The notes under the pieces were generated by a model, which was not told the DNA's origin, made no database searches, and saw only the letters and a program-made list of their open reading frames with translations. Made by a program: the position numbers and the translations under genes. A DNA stretch of 47,226 nucleotides. Origin: JAVXCQ01 sp036659415. Lineage in GTDB: Bacteria; Bacillota; Negativicutes; Acidaminococcales; Acidaminococcaceae. Where the stretch lies: the NCBI GenBank assembly GCA_036659415.1, contig JAVXCQ010000018.1, positions 1 to 47,226 of the forward strand, written 5' to 3'. Below, one piece after another: positions 26,686-35,814 of the stretch (the first letter of the stretch is position 1; each line of letters begins with the position of its first letter).

Positions 26686-28230
26686 TTAATAACAATAGGC
26701 AGCCGCTACCCAGCCCTCACTACCATTAGCTCTGCGCACCTGACACCACTCTACCTCGCCCACATTTTGACGTGCCAGAATTTCCACGCTTTCACCGGCA
26801 GTAAAATAGTCGAGAATATCAGAGTTAGTACTAGGTTCGCTCCGCAGCCGTACTTCCGTCCCTTGAATGGTCGCCGCCTGTGGTTCAGTAGCGGCGACAG
26901 TCGTCTTAGTAGCGGTAGTGGTTGGCAGGAAATATTCAGCTGCCATCCAACCGGTTTCACCGCTAGTGCGGGTAACTTGGTACCAAGTCATCCCCTCTGC
27001 TACTACTTCCGCTTTTTTAGTCACCGTTTCACCGTTGTTAAAATAACCGCTGACCACGGTCTTAGTACCAGGTGCTACCCGTAGCCGTACCTCCAACCCT
27101 TTGACCACGCCCTGCTGTTCGCTACTAACCGTAGTTACGGCCGGCTCTGCCTGTGTGTCCGCCGGTTCGGCTTTAACAGCTACCGGTTCTTCAGGGGTGC
27201 TCGCCGGTTCAGCTTTAGTACTTTCAGCCTCTACTTTAGCAGTTACAGGTTCGGCTTTACTAGCTATGGGCTCTACCTGTGTATCCGCCGATTCGGCTTT
27301 AGTTACTGCCGGTTGTGCCGGTGGTGTTACCTTTTTATCCGCTTGCTCAGGAATAATAATCGGGTGCCGCTCACCGGTAACCGCTGTCGGTGTCGGTTGA
27401 TTGGAAATCACCGGTTTAGGTGCTGCCTGCGCCGCTGCTAAACGCTCTTTAAACGTAGTGCCAGGCGTTGCTGTAGCTGCTTGCGCTGGCTTAGTTGCCG
27501 GTTTTTCTGCCTGTCTTACTACCGGTTTTACCGCCGGTTTGACCACCGGTTTTGCTACCTGTTTGCTTACCGGTTTTACCGGCTTCGCAACTGCGCTAAC
27601 CCCACTTGTGGACCCACCTTCTAACGCCGACAAATCTATTTCCAGTTCGCCTGTCGCCTGCGCTGCCACTTTACCCGCAGCGTAAATAGCAATAATATGT
27701 CCATCTTCATCAACATAGAAACTATCCGGCTGTCCTACCGTCTGTTGGGTACTAATTCCATGTACATACTCTAAACCCTCTTTAGCTCTGGCCGCTACTT
27801 CCGTACTACTAAAATACTCGGACAAACTAATCGTCTTCCCCGTATCCACATGATAGTTTAGACCCACCGTTTTATTTCGTGGTTCCGCTTGATTTTGCGA
27901 CCAGTCCGACACAATAAAGCTCATGCTCAAAATATTCTCGCCATTTTTATGCACGGTATATCTAGCTTTGGCCTTACCGTCTTCTCGGGCCGCCACTTTA
28001 TAAAAGCTCTGCACGTGTTGGTCAATATCTGCATTAATCGCATTGCGGGCGGCACTCTTAGCTACATCATAAACTAGAGGATACTCCACATCGTAAATAC
28101 CCTCTGTCCTACTCACCGTGCGGATAGAAGCTTGTCCCGGCGTTGCTGCTGTCGCCACACTAGTTGTGAATAATCCCACTGCCAGTAACATAGCCAGCAA
28201 ACTTTGTTTGCTGAAGATTTTTCTATTCAT
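26686..28230 (-). CDS. Exported RsiV-like (DUF4163/DUF3298) protein with Pro-rich linker and two SH3b domains
   Basis: A 514-aa exported protein. A signal peptide covers residues 1-29 (LLAMLLAVGLFTTSVATA|A). Residues 38-200 match the DUF4163 plus DUF3298 (RsiV-like) pattern, including NYHVDTGKTISLSEYF. Residues 212-365 are a low-complexity linker: a Lys-Pro-Val-rich part and then Lys-Ala-Glu-Pro repeats. Two bacterial SH3 domains end the protein (about 376-436 and 452-514, each with VRLR near the start and GW(M/V)A near the end). SH3b domains usually bind cell-wall peptide, so a role in the periplasm or wall is inferred. Unlike RsiV, no membrane anchor, cytoplasmic anti-sigma segment or sigma factor gene is present. 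Confidence 0.85.
   Translation of the reverse strand: MNRKIFSKQSLLAMLLAVGLFTTSVATAATPGQASIRTVSRTEGIYDVEYPLVYDVAKSAARNAINADIDQHVQSFYKVAAREDGKAKARYTVHKNGENILSMSFIVSDWSQNQAEPRNKTVGLNYHVDTGKTISLSEYFSSTEVAARAKEGLEYVHGISTQQTVGQPDSFYVDEDGHIIAIYAAGKVAAQATGELEIDLSALEGGSTSGVSAVAKPVKPVSKQVAKPVVKPAVKPVVRQAEKPATKPAQAATATPGTTFKERLAAAQAAPKPVISNQPTPTAVTGERHPIIIPEQADKKVTPPAQPAVTKAESADTQVEPIASKAEPVTAKVEAESTKAEPASTPEEPVAVKAEPADTQAEPAVTTVSSEQQGVVKGLEVRLRVAPGTKTVVSGYFNNGETVTKKAEVVAEGMTWYQVTRTSGETGWMAAEYFLPTTTATKTTVAATEPQAATIQGTEVRLRSEPSTNSDILDYFTAGESVEILARQNVGEVEWCQVRRANGSEGWVAAAYCY
27139..27588 (-). repeat. Low-complexity Pro-rich linker coding region
   Basis: Within the SH3 protein this segment encodes degenerate KPV/KP units (about residues 215-250) and KAEP/TQAEP units (about 310-364), giving imperfect short DNA repeats. 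Long antisense frames here are a side effect of that composition. Confidence 0.75.
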
Positions 28231-28298
28231 ATTTTTACCTGCCTTTATTGTGTAGTGGTCTTACCTGCTCATATTTTACGCAGGATTTACCCCGCCTG

Positions 28299-28952
28299 TC
28301 AAGCTTTCTCACCATCGCCCTTACTAAGGGCTTGCTCGCTAAACCCAGTCGCAATCAGCTCGATACTAATCATCGTATTGAGTGTTTCCGTCAACCACGC
28401 TTCTACCTGTTGTTGCTCTGCCAACGGTAGCCTCAACAAAATAGTTGCCGGCTGTCCATACACCACCTCTTGCACGGTGAACAACCTTTGCTGATACAAA
28501 GTATTCAGCACTTTGCCAATCGTTTCTAGTTCCTGTCGCAGAGCAAAAGTTCCCATGGGCACTATTTCTGCCAGACCTGCTGCCTGCACCGTGTCATTAA
28601 CACTTCCAGCATAGGCACGCACCAAGCCCCCCGCGCCTAGCTTAATGCCACCAAAATAGCGCGTAACCACTGCCGCTACATTTTGCACCTCCCGCTTGCG
28701 CAAAACTTCCAGCATCGGTTGCCCTGCCGTTCCTACCGGCTCCCCATCATCATGAGCGCGCTCTCTGGTTCCCCCAGTACCAATAATATAGGCCGAACAA
28801 TTATGCGTAGCATCCCAATACTGCTTTTTCAGGCTTTTAATAAACGCTTGCGCGTCCTCTTCGCTGTTCACTTTGCGCAAAGTACAAATAAACCGCGATT
28901 TCATGATGACACTTTCCTGCTGATAATCGCGAGCAATAGTATAGATTGCCAT
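28299..28952 (-). CDS. YigZ/IMPACT family protein
   Basis: A 217-aa protein with the UPF0029/IMPACT signature: KSRFICTL, then YIIGTGGTRERAHDDGEPVGTAGQPML and VTRYFGGIKLGAGGLVRAY. The family is widespread; eukaryotic IMPACT modulates Gcn2, and bacterial members have no settled function. The C-terminal domain is the usual ferredoxin-like fold. GGAGG lies 8 nt before the ATG. It is upstream of the SH3 protein gene on the same strand with a 68-nt gap, and may share a transcript with it. Confidence 0.9.
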   Translation of the reverse strand: MAIYTIARDYQQESVIMKSRFICTLRKVNSEEDAQAFIKSLKKQYWDATHNCSAYIIGTGGTRERAHDDGEPVGTAGQPMLEVLRKREVQNVAAVVTRYFGGIKLGAGGLVRAYAGSVNDTVQAAGLAEIVPMGTFALRQELETIGKVLNTLYQQRLFTVQEVVYGQPATILLRLPLAEQQQVEAWLTETLNTMISIELIATGFSEQALSKGDGEKA

Positions 28953-29079
28953 TTTACCAACCTCCGTTACTTACTTGCTGTTCATATTATACCACAAGCC
29001 CCCTGACCCCTTGCTTTTTGTTAATTCTGTACGTTTTTCTGGTCTTTTAAGTTTTCCCGGCTAATTTCCCTGTTTCCAC

Positions 29080-29108
29080 TTTACCTAAGCCAAGGTTTTG
29101 TGTATAAT
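29080..29108 (+). promoter_or_regulatory. Promoter of the BASS transporter gene
   Basis: TTTACC (29080-29085), a 17-nt spacer and a perfect TATAAT (29103-29108). The start site would fall near 29115, leaving a leader of about 130 nt. Confidence 0.65.
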
Positions 29109-29132
29109 TATGGCAACTTCTGCAAAGATTAA

Positions 29133-29214
29133 TCACCCCTGCTTACAAACAGGGCATAGGTGACTGCCCGCAGACGCACTCCTTTTAGCATTGGTTTGAC
29201 CGGCCACTGCTAAA
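29133..29214 (+). promoter_or_regulatory. Structured 5' leader of unknown type
   Basis: Several helices can form. TCACC (29133-29137) pairs with GGTGA (29159-29163), enclosing CCTG/CAGG. Alternatively GGGCA (29152-29156) pairs with TGCCC (29165-29169), which excludes the first fold. A third stem pairs TTTAGCA (29184-29190) with TGCTAAA (29208-29214) and contains TGG/CCA. The leader ends about 30 nt before the start codon. I do not recognise a known riboswitch class. It may be a regulatory RNA for the transporter downstream, but this rests on hand folding. Confidence 0.4.
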
Positions 29215-29243
29215 TACTATTTTAAGAAAGAAGGTCCTGTTTG

Positions 29244-30239
29244 ATGAAAAAAATCTGTGCTTTTATTGGAAAATATTTTGGTCTTTTTGCCGTACTGTTT
29301 CTAGTACTGGGTCTGACTTTACCGGCAGAATTTAAGTGGGTTACTGGGCAAGTCGGTGGCGTAGCCATTTTATCCCTACTCCTAGGCGTCGTCATGTTTG
29401 GTATGGGCATGACACTAAACCTCAGCGATTTTGCTTTAGTCCTCAAACGCCCTGGCGATATTGCCGTCGGCGCACTCGCTCAATTCCTCATTATGCCCTC
29501 TTTAGCTTTCGGCATCGCTACCATGTTTGACCTCAGTCCTGCCCTAACGGCCGGCGTCATTCTAGTTGGTACTTGCCCCGGCGGGACAGCTTCCAATGTT
29601 ATTACCTTCATGGCCAAAGGCGACCTGGCACTATCAGTAGCCATGACCAGTGTTTCTACGCTCTTAGCTCCTATTCTCACGCCTTTTATCACTTATCAAC
29701 TCATTGGCGAAAAAATTTCCTTCGACCCGATTGGAATGTTTTGGAGTATTGTTCAAATCGTTATTATTCCTATCTGCCTAGGTTTAGCTGTTAAAGCAGC
29801 GTTTCCTGTTTTTGCAGAAGAATCACTATCCTACACTCCTGCCGTATCCGGCATCGCTATTTCCTTAATCATCGCCGGCGTAATTGCTTCTAGCCGTGAC
29901 AATATTCTGCAAACCTCCGGCACTATTTTACTAGTGGTCATGCTCCATAATGTTTTAGGCTATATGCTGGGCTTTACCGTAGCACGCATGGTGGGCATGA
30001 GTTGGCGCAAAGCCATTGCCCTCTCCATTGAAGTCGGTATGCAAAATTCCGGATTAGCCACGGGACTCGCCAAAACTCATTTTGCAGCTATGCCTATGGC
30101 CACCGTTCCCGGTGCGATCTTTAGTGCTTGGCATAATATTTCCGGTGCATTACTGGCGCTTCTTTTTGAAAACTATCTCACCCCTAAATATGGTGATGAA
30201 GCCGATAAAAGCAAACTAACCGACGTATCCCTGTTCTAA
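29244..30239 (+). CDS. BASS family Na+-dependent symporter
   Basis: A 331-aa membrane protein with about ten hydrophobic helices, matching the bile acid:sodium symporter (BASS) family: GMGMTLNLSDF, GTCPGGTASNVITFMAKGDLALS and EVGMQNSGLATGLAKTHF. The GTCPGGTASN and EVGMQNSGLA stretches correspond to the crossed helices that bind sodium and substrate. Bacterial members move organic acids such as pantoate or bile acids; the substrate here cannot be read. TTG 29241 precedes the ATG at 29244; AAGGT sits about 10 nt upstream of the ATG. It is a single-gene unit with its own promoter, structured leader and terminator. Confidence 0.92.
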   Translation: MKKICAFIGKYFGLFAVLFLVLGLTLPAEFKWVTGQVGGVAILSLLLGVVMFGMGMTLNLSDFALVLKRPGDIAVGALAQFLIMPSLAFGIATMFDLSPALTAGVILVGTCPGGTASNVITFMAKGDLALSVAMTSVSTLLAPILTPFITYQLIGEKISFDPIGMFWSIVQIVIIPICLGLAVKAAFPVFAEESLSYTPAVSGIAISLIIAGVIASSRDNILQTSGTILLVVMLHNVLGYMLGFTVARMVGMSWRKAIALSIEVGMQNSGLATGLAKTHFAAMPMATVPGAIFSAWHNISGALLALLFENYLTPKYGDEADKSKLTDVSLF

Positions 30240-30251
30240 AAACAAAAAATT

Positions 30252-30301
30252 AAAAAGCCAAGAGCTTCCCTTGTAGCAACAAAGGAGCCTCTTGGCTTTT
30301 T
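30252..30301. terminator. Bidirectional terminator
   Basis: AAAAAGCCAAGAG pairs with CTCTTGGCTTTTT across a 24-nt partly structured loop. It sits between the transporter gene and the convergent cyclase gene at 30317. Confidence 0.8.
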
Positions 30302-30316
30302 CTATTCTGCAATGAC

Positions 30317-32077
30317 TTAGCTACTATAAACAACGCTCCGATGTTTCCCCTGCCTTTTAGCTTGGTACAAAGCAATATCGGCGTGTTCATATAATTGAGC
30401 AAAGGTACTACCATCTTGGGGTGCAATTGCTACCCCAAGGGAACATGAAATTGGTGGGAAAATGCCGTCCGCAATGGCTTCGGCGCAAAAATTATCACAA
30501 ACTTCATCAACCTTGCGATAAATAGCAGACCGCACTTCCACGTCACTCATAAAGATAATAAATTCGTCGCCACCCAGGCGGCCAATCAAATCTTCTTTGC
30601 GGAAACAACTTTTGAGATATTTAACCGTTTCTGTTAACACCAAGTCGCCACAAGTATGACCATGGTTGTCGTTAATAGTTTTAAAATTATCAATATCTAG
30701 GATAATCAAAGCGTGTGCACTTCCGCTAGCACCACTGGTAAGCTGATGATCAACCAGCGCTATCAGTGCTTTACGATTATAGCTGTCCGTCAAAACATCC
30801 ATCTCTGCCTGTTGCTTAACCGCCAAGGCTAGCCGTTTTTCTGTATCCGTATTCTTAATATAAAAATGACAGCAAATATGCTCGCTGACAATATCCTTAA
30901 GTAAATAGGCAAAAGCCGTCACCCACACTAAATTAGAACTGGAACCATTTGCTACCCGAAAATCCAAATGAAGTTCTGTGTTCCCGGCACTAAAAGCGCT
31001 CAATAAATTGGCGCAAGTTAGCTGTGCTGTAACCCGCTGGCGGTCACTAGCTTCTACATAGGTGAGGATTTTGTGCGTCATTAGTTGAGTCCAAGTGGTA
31101 GCTGTAGATTGCTCATCTACATAAAATCCTTTTTCCGTAATACTAAGCACTTGGTCGGCAGTGAGGTCAACCTCACTGCTCATAATACTATTCGCCATTA
31201 AAGCAGCTCTAAACTGGAGTCCTTTCATACTTTGCAGTTTTTCCTCAGTAACATCGCGGGAAATGCCTGCTGCATGATAGGGCACGCCCTCACTGTCTAA
31301 GATGTTGGTATAAGAAATAAAAGTATAGCGATAATTAGCAAGGAGTTGCTCTACTTGGTCGCTGTTTCTTACTCGCACCACGGCAGACACCGTGTGCTCA
31401 CCCTGGGCTAATTTATGATAGAGTTCCCGCACCTTAGCCACGTCGTCCTCGTGGTAATAGCCGGCTGCAATTAGGGTTTCCGGAACATCTTTAATTACAC
31501 GTCCAAAATTGGGGAATTTGGGTGCTCCCGCCGTTTGCAAAATACACTTCGTGCGCAAATCATAGTCCCACACAAAAACGTCCTTGCTACCACCGTGTTT
31601 GCGTGTGGCGCTACTAGCCGCCACTATCTGCGGTTGGCGGTAAGCCACTTGAGTCAAAGTTCCGGCACCAACAGCTCTATAGCCGGGATGTAAAAGAGCA
31701 AAAGAATTAATCGCATTATTAATACGCCGTGCCGCAATATGAAGGTCAAAGGGCTTAAAAATTAGTTCAATCGCCCCTTGAGAAAAAGCACGTACACCTA
31801 TTTCCGGTTCGTCCGTCACCGCAACCACTACTACCGGAATTTGCGAAGACAGACCTAGGGTACGCATATCATGTAAGACCGTAAAGCCTTCTTCCTGTGG
31901 CATAATAATGTTCAGCAAAATGAGCGCCACGTCGTCCGCATAACGTTGCAGCAAAGTGTAGGCTTCCATACTGCTGCCAGCTTCTAAAATCTCATATTGG
32001 GAGGAAAAATAATTTCTGAAAATAGCCCTGTCCACTTCTAAGTCCTCAATTAGTAAAAGTTTCCGCCGCAGTTTCAT
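30317..32077 (-). CDS. Soluble diguanylate cyclase with pseudo-receiver: REC(N56)-PAS-GGDEF
   Basis: A 586-aa cytosolic protein. The N-terminal receiver-like domain (1-125) keeps the acidic pair (LLIEDLEVDR) and the switch Lys (FKPFD), but the phospho-acceptor Asp is Asn56 (LILLNIIMP, codon AAC). Two PAS-like segments follow (about 170-290 and 300-425), then a GGDEF domain with GRLGGDEF (502-506) and an intact RxxD inhibitory site (RKED). It should make cyclic-di-GMP, with control through a non-phosphorylated receiver. It resembles the N-terminus of the 41809 product, whose matching residue is Asp56. It lies downstream of the hybrid-kinase operon, separated by 299 nt and a long hairpin. Confidence 0.9.
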   Translation of the reverse strand: MKLRRKLLLIEDLEVDRAIFRNYFSSQYEILEAGSSMEAYTLLQRYADDVALILLNIIMPQEEGFTVLHDMRTLGLSSQIPVVVVAVTDEPEIGVRAFSQGAIELIFKPFDLHIAARRINNAINSFALLHPGYRAVGAGTLTQVAYRQPQIVAASSATRKHGGSKDVFVWDYDLRTKCILQTAGAPKFPNFGRVIKDVPETLIAAGYYHEDDVAKVRELYHKLAQGEHTVSAVVRVRNSDQVEQLLANYRYTFISYTNILDSEGVPYHAAGISRDVTEEKLQSMKGLQFRAALMANSIMSSEVDLTADQVLSITEKGFYVDEQSTATTWTQLMTHKILTYVEASDRQRVTAQLTCANLLSAFSAGNTELHLDFRVANGSSSNLVWVTAFAYLLKDIVSEHICCHFYIKNTDTEKRLALAVKQQAEMDVLTDSYNRKALIALVDHQLTSGASGSAHALIILDIDNFKTINDNHGHTCGDLVLTETVKYLKSCFRKEDLIGRLGGDEFIIFMSDVEVRSAIYRKVDEVCDNFCAEAIADGIFPPISCSLGVAIAPQDGSTFAQLYEHADIALYQAKRQGKHRSVVYSS

Positions 32078-32141
32078 TGCTTAAGATCTCCTCTTCTAAA
32101 AATTCCGACTAATATCTGTAGCTCAACGAAATATGTCTTTT

Positions 32142-32159
32142 CTAATATGTATATATTAG
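32142..32159. promoter_or_regulatory. Palindrome upstream of the pseudo-receiver cyclase gene
   Basis: CTAATAT, a 4-nt spacer (GTAT) and ATATTAG form a perfect 7-bp inverted repeat 65 nt upstream of the ATG. It could be an operator, or simply A+T-rich promoter DNA. Confidence 0.35.
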
Positions 32160-32301
32160 CACAAAATAGCAACTATTGTTATCCTATTAGACAATATAAA
32201 CGTTCCTTCTCAAAAGAGTAACGCTCGCTTCCCGTGCGGTTAGACAACTGAGTATTTCTAACTCGCTTTTTCGGTAGCCACCCAAGGTAAAAACATGCTC
32301 C

Positions 32302-32352
32302 ACATCAAAACGAGGACTGGGGTTCACGCTCCCCCAGTCCTCGTTTTGATGT
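32302..32352. terminator. Long perfect hairpin after the hybrid-kinase operon
   Basis: A perfect 21-bp stem (32302-32322 with 32332-32352) with a 9-nt loop begins 24 nt past the kinase stop. There is no T tract directly after it on either strand, so termination may be inefficient, or the hairpin may stabilise the 3' end. Apart from this and the palindrome, the 32078-32376 gap shows nothing recognisable. Confidence 0.65.
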
Positions 32353-32376
32353 ATAAAAAATAACAAACTAGCCCCA

Positions 32377-35300
32377 CTAGCTAAAGCACTCTAGCAAGAT
32401 AGCATATAACTGCTGGGGCTCAATCGGCTTGGACAAATGCTTGTCCATTCCAGCTACCGCACTTTTTTGAATATCTTCTGCAAAAGCATTGGCAGTCATC
32501 GCAATAATAGGAATAGTTGTAGCCTGCGGATGCCCACAAGTTCTTATGGCACGAGTAGCTTCATAGCCATTTAAGAGCGGCATTTGAATATCCATTAAGA
32601 CACAGTCAAATTCTTGAGGCTGGCTCTGGGCGAACAGCTCGTAGCCTACTTGCCCATTAGACGCCACCGTCACGTTCATGCCTGCTTTTTCCAAAATTCG
32701 TTTGGCTACTAATTGATTGACAGGATGATCTTCGCACAACAAAATATGTTTGCCAGCTAAACTCAAGGCTGCGCCCATAGGCTGAGCACTTGTCGGCAAC
32801 ACCAATCCGTCCTGTTCCAGTCGTAGCGGCAATTCAATTGTAAAAGTAGTACCCACCCCCGGTGTGCTGTGCACCGCAATAATACCACCCATGTAATCAA
32901 CAATGCTTTTTACAATGGATAAACCAAGCCCTGCCCCCTCCGCCTGAGCGGTCATTGCGTTTTCCACTCGGTAAAAAGGTTCAAAAATATATTGTTGTTG
33001 TTCGGCCGTCATGCCAATGCCAGTATCAGTAATTTCAAAACGATAAAGGCCCAGCTTTTTATTTTCCAAAGCCGACTCCGTAATTCTGTAAGTAATCTTC
33101 CCACCCTCCGGCGTAAACTTCACTGCGTTCGCCAAAATATTATCAATCACGCGATGAATTCTGACAATATCACCACTACAGCAATCATGAGTAATCTCCA
33201 AAGCCAGCTCAATTTGTTGCCTTTTTTTTCTGGCCAGAGCCCGTGCTCTTCCCATCGCCAATTGCAGCTGTTCTGCCACAGAAAAACTTTCATTAGTGAG
33301 GACGAGCTTGCCACTTTCAATCCTATTCATATCCAGAATATCTGTAATCATAGCCAGTAATAGCTTGGAAGACTGAGCAATAATTTGCAAGCTTTCGTGC
33401 ACTTGCTGCTCATTATGTTCATCAGTCTGTGCCAAACTGCACATACCAATAATGGCATTCATCGGTGTTCTAATATCATGGCTCATAGACGCCAAAAACC
33501 TTGATTTGGCGTTATTGGCCTGTTGAGCCAGCGCCAGTGATTCCGAGAGTGCAATTTTTTGTTTTTCTTGCTGAGCCAACATTTCTGTAACGTCCACCCG
33601 ACTAAAAATCACAATACCAGTTGCTCTGTCATACACAGCAAATCTAGCTTGCTTAGTCCGTATTTCCTCGTTTACTTCCTGAAAATGATACGTAAACTCA
33701 TAGCTGTCTGTGTCCTGTAATTGTTGCACCACATTGGCAATGGACATTTTTGCCAAATACTGTTCCCGCTCCTCGGCTAGAACATAGCCTTCGGCTGTAC
33801 GCTGGATCGCTTCCTTGTAGGAATAGGAAACACCATATTGGTAGCCCTTAAGCTGGTCGCCTTGCGTTTTACTCTTATAAAATACCATACTATCAGTATG
33901 AAAATTTAAATGTGCCACATAATCATAATCGAACTGAATAACCGTGTTTAAGACCTGTTCCTGCATTTTGCTGGCAGAAACATCTGTCACCGTTAAAAAG
34001 CCCACTATTTCATTAGTTTGCGGTTGCAAAACGGTGTCAATATGCGTTGAAATCCAGCGCAAACCCTGCTCCGGGCCCAAATTAACCATGCAAGAATAGT
34101 TGTGTTGGGTAATCCCGAGCTCAAAACTATTTTGAATATTTTCGTTCAAAAAGGTTTTGCAAAAAATCTGTTGTTGCTCGCGGTCGGGGATTAGTGAAGC
34201 CACACCGCGGTAAAAATTCTCGCGCACTAGCCCAAAACGCTGCTTCAATTTTGAGCCGGTTTTATCTTCAACCTCCAACATCACATTGCGCGTTACATTG
34301 CAATGCCCCGCTAATATTACATTTTCGCTCAAAGTATTATAACGATATTTAAGAGCATCGGCATATTTTTGTTTGGCCTCCACTTGGTCACTCACATCTA
34401 CAGAGCTACCCAAGGCATAACGTCTCCGGCCTTGGCGGTTAGGCAACACAGTATAGGTACTGCGTTTCCAAACATAATGCTGCGTCCGCAAGTCCCACAC
34501 TTTAAAGGTTTCAGACAGCTCAGTTACACCTTGTTCCAACTTTTTATAAAACATCCGCAAACGCTGAATGTCCTCAGGGTGGCACAAATTATTCTCAATG
34601 AGTATTTCCGGAACATTAGGTACTTCCCGATTGTAGAAACCATAAAGTGGTTCTGTATTGTAATTTTGAATAATCGTCTGCCGCTCCAAATCATACAACC
34701 AGGTTTCAATATTATTTTGCTCCATCACCGTAGAAAATCTATTTTCCAGTTCCTTATAATCATCAAGACTAGTTGCCGTAGCAACCGCCCAGGAAGGGTT
34801 ACCATATTCATCAAAAATGGTATTAAAACGCACGCGTTTCCACACGACCTCCCCTTGAGCATTCTTCGTTTTAATATCTGCCATAGATAGCGGCTCGCCG
34901 TTTTTAACTGCCTGTATCAACTCTTCAAACTGCTGAATGCTCTCTTGTGGCAAAACCGATGTAGCATAAAAACTAGCTGGGTAGTTTTCCAGGATGGGCG
35001 TAAGTGCATACTCCGCTGTAGCAACAGTATTGAAATACGCTCTGTCGTGAGCGAGGTCATATTCCCAATAGGCAAGACCGGCATGGTCAATAGCTGCGAT
35101 TAACTTTTTTTGCGTTTTACTAAGTTCCACTTGTGCTTGTTTTTGCTTACTAATATCGACAAACACGCAATAAAAATTCTGTCCCACCTGGTCACTATGC
35201 CCCAGCTGACCACGAATTAGACCCCATTTAATGGAACCATCTTTACAAATAAGTCGTTGTTCATGTTCCACCACTGTTTGACCGGTTGCTAACTGCTGGT

Positions 35301-35814
35301 TAATAACCGGCATAACCTCGGGGAGGTCTTCCGGGTGAATGACCGCTGCCATCTTATTACCCATGGCAGCAAATTCTTCCCGGGTATAACCGATAAATTC
35401 AAATAAACAGTCATTGGCCGCAACAACTGTCCAGTTAGTATCAAATTTACAACGAAAAACTGCCCCCGGGATATTATTATCCAGTTTTCTAACTATTGGC
35501 GAAGAGTTCTTCTCGGTCGCACTCGCTGTAAAATAAATAGCATAGGCCGGAATCCCATGCCAAGTAATAGTATGGGAAAGGACAGAAAAATATTGGGACA
35601 AAAACTCAATATAGACTTCATGGAGCTCGCCCTCTTTTTCCGCAAGATGTGCCAAGCAATGCTCACAGGGTGCTTGGCGTTGCCGAAAAATCTCATAACA
35701 TTTGCGCCCCAAGTAATCATTAATGCCAACCTTCGCAAGGAGCTGTTGTATGGCTTCATTAGCATAGACTAATTTATAGGAGCTTTTCTCAATCACGTAG
35801 TAGTTATTCTTCAC
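32377..35814 (-). CDS. Soluble hybrid histidine kinase: PAS(Cys)-multi-PAS-HisKA-HATPase-REC
   Basis: An 1145-aa cytosolic kinase with no membrane segment. It starts with a PAS-like domain holding C39, C50 and C53 (KCYEIFRQRQAPCEHC). Several PAS segments follow, then the sensor core shared with the two kinases upstream (CNVTRN; FDYDYVAHL). HisKA has SHDIRTPMNAI with phospho-acceptor His779. The ATPase domain shows NAVKFTPEGG, DTGIGM and GAGLGLSIVK. The C-terminal receiver has Asp1075 (VLMDIQMP) and LSKPIE. The start is GTG 35814, 9 nt after AAAGGGG, overlapping the previous gene by 11 nt. It is last in the four-gene operon. No HPt domain is present, so an external phosphotransfer partner is expected. 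Confidence 0.9.
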   Translation of the reverse strand: MKNNYYVIEKSSYKLVYANEAIQQLLAKVGINDYLGRKCYEIFRQRQAPCEHCLAHLAEKEGELHEVYIEFLSQYFSVLSHTITWHGIPAYAIYFTASATEKNSSPIVRKLDNNIPGAVFRCKFDTNWTVVAANDCLFEFIGYTREEFAAMGNKMAAVIHPEDLPEVMPVINQQLATGQTVVEHEQRLICKDGSIKWGLIRGQLGHSDQVGQNFYCVFVDISKQKQAQVELSKTQKKLIAAIDHAGLAYWEYDLAHDRAYFNTVATAEYALTPILENYPASFYATSVLPQESIQQFEELIQAVKNGEPLSMADIKTKNAQGEVVWKRVRFNTIFDEYGNPSWAVATATSLDDYKELENRFSTVMEQNNIETWLYDLERQTIIQNYNTEPLYGFYNREVPNVPEILIENNLCHPEDIQRLRMFYKKLEQGVTELSETFKVWDLRTQHYVWKRSTYTVLPNRQGRRRYALGSSVDVSDQVEAKQKYADALKYRYNTLSENVILAGHCNVTRNVMLEVEDKTGSKLKQRFGLVRENFYRGVASLIPDREQQQIFCKTFLNENIQNSFELGITQHNYSCMVNLGPEQGLRWISTHIDTVLQPQTNEIVGFLTVTDVSASKMQEQVLNTVIQFDYDYVAHLNFHTDSMVFYKSKTQGDQLKGYQYGVSYSYKEAIQRTAEGYVLAEEREQYLAKMSIANVVQQLQDTDSYEFTYHFQEVNEEIRTKQARFAVYDRATGIVIFSRVDVTEMLAQQEKQKIALSESLALAQQANNAKSRFLASMSHDIRTPMNAIIGMCSLAQTDEHNEQQVHESLQIIAQSSKLLLAMITDILDMNRIESGKLVLTNESFSVAEQLQLAMGRARALARKKRQQIELALEITHDCCSGDIVRIHRVIDNILANAVKFTPEGGKITYRITESALENKKLGLYRFEITDTGIGMTAEQQQYIFEPFYRVENAMTAQAEGAGLGLSIVKSIVDYMGGIIAVHSTPGVGTTFTIELPLRLEQDGLVLPTSAQPMGAALSLAGKHILLCEDHPVNQLVAKRILEKAGMNVTVASNGQVGYELFAQSQPQEFDCVLMDIQMPLLNGYEATRAIRTCGHPQATTIPIIAMTANAFAEDIQKSAVAGMDKHLSKPIEPQQLYAILLECFS

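Noticed and set aside
27139..27588. CRISPR-like or regular tandem array
   Set aside because: The repeats are short, degenerate and in frame with the coding sequence; there are no spacers.
27101..27685. Two plus-strand frames rich in Ala, Thr and Gly
   Set aside because: They are antisense shadows of the Pro-rich repeats of the SH3 protein and lack ribosome binding sites.
29133..29214. c-di-GMP-I (GEMM) riboswitch before the BASS gene
   Set aside because: AGGGCA and GACGCA look like parts of the core, and the window is rich in cyclases, but the GNRA hairpin and the rest of the aptamer are missing.
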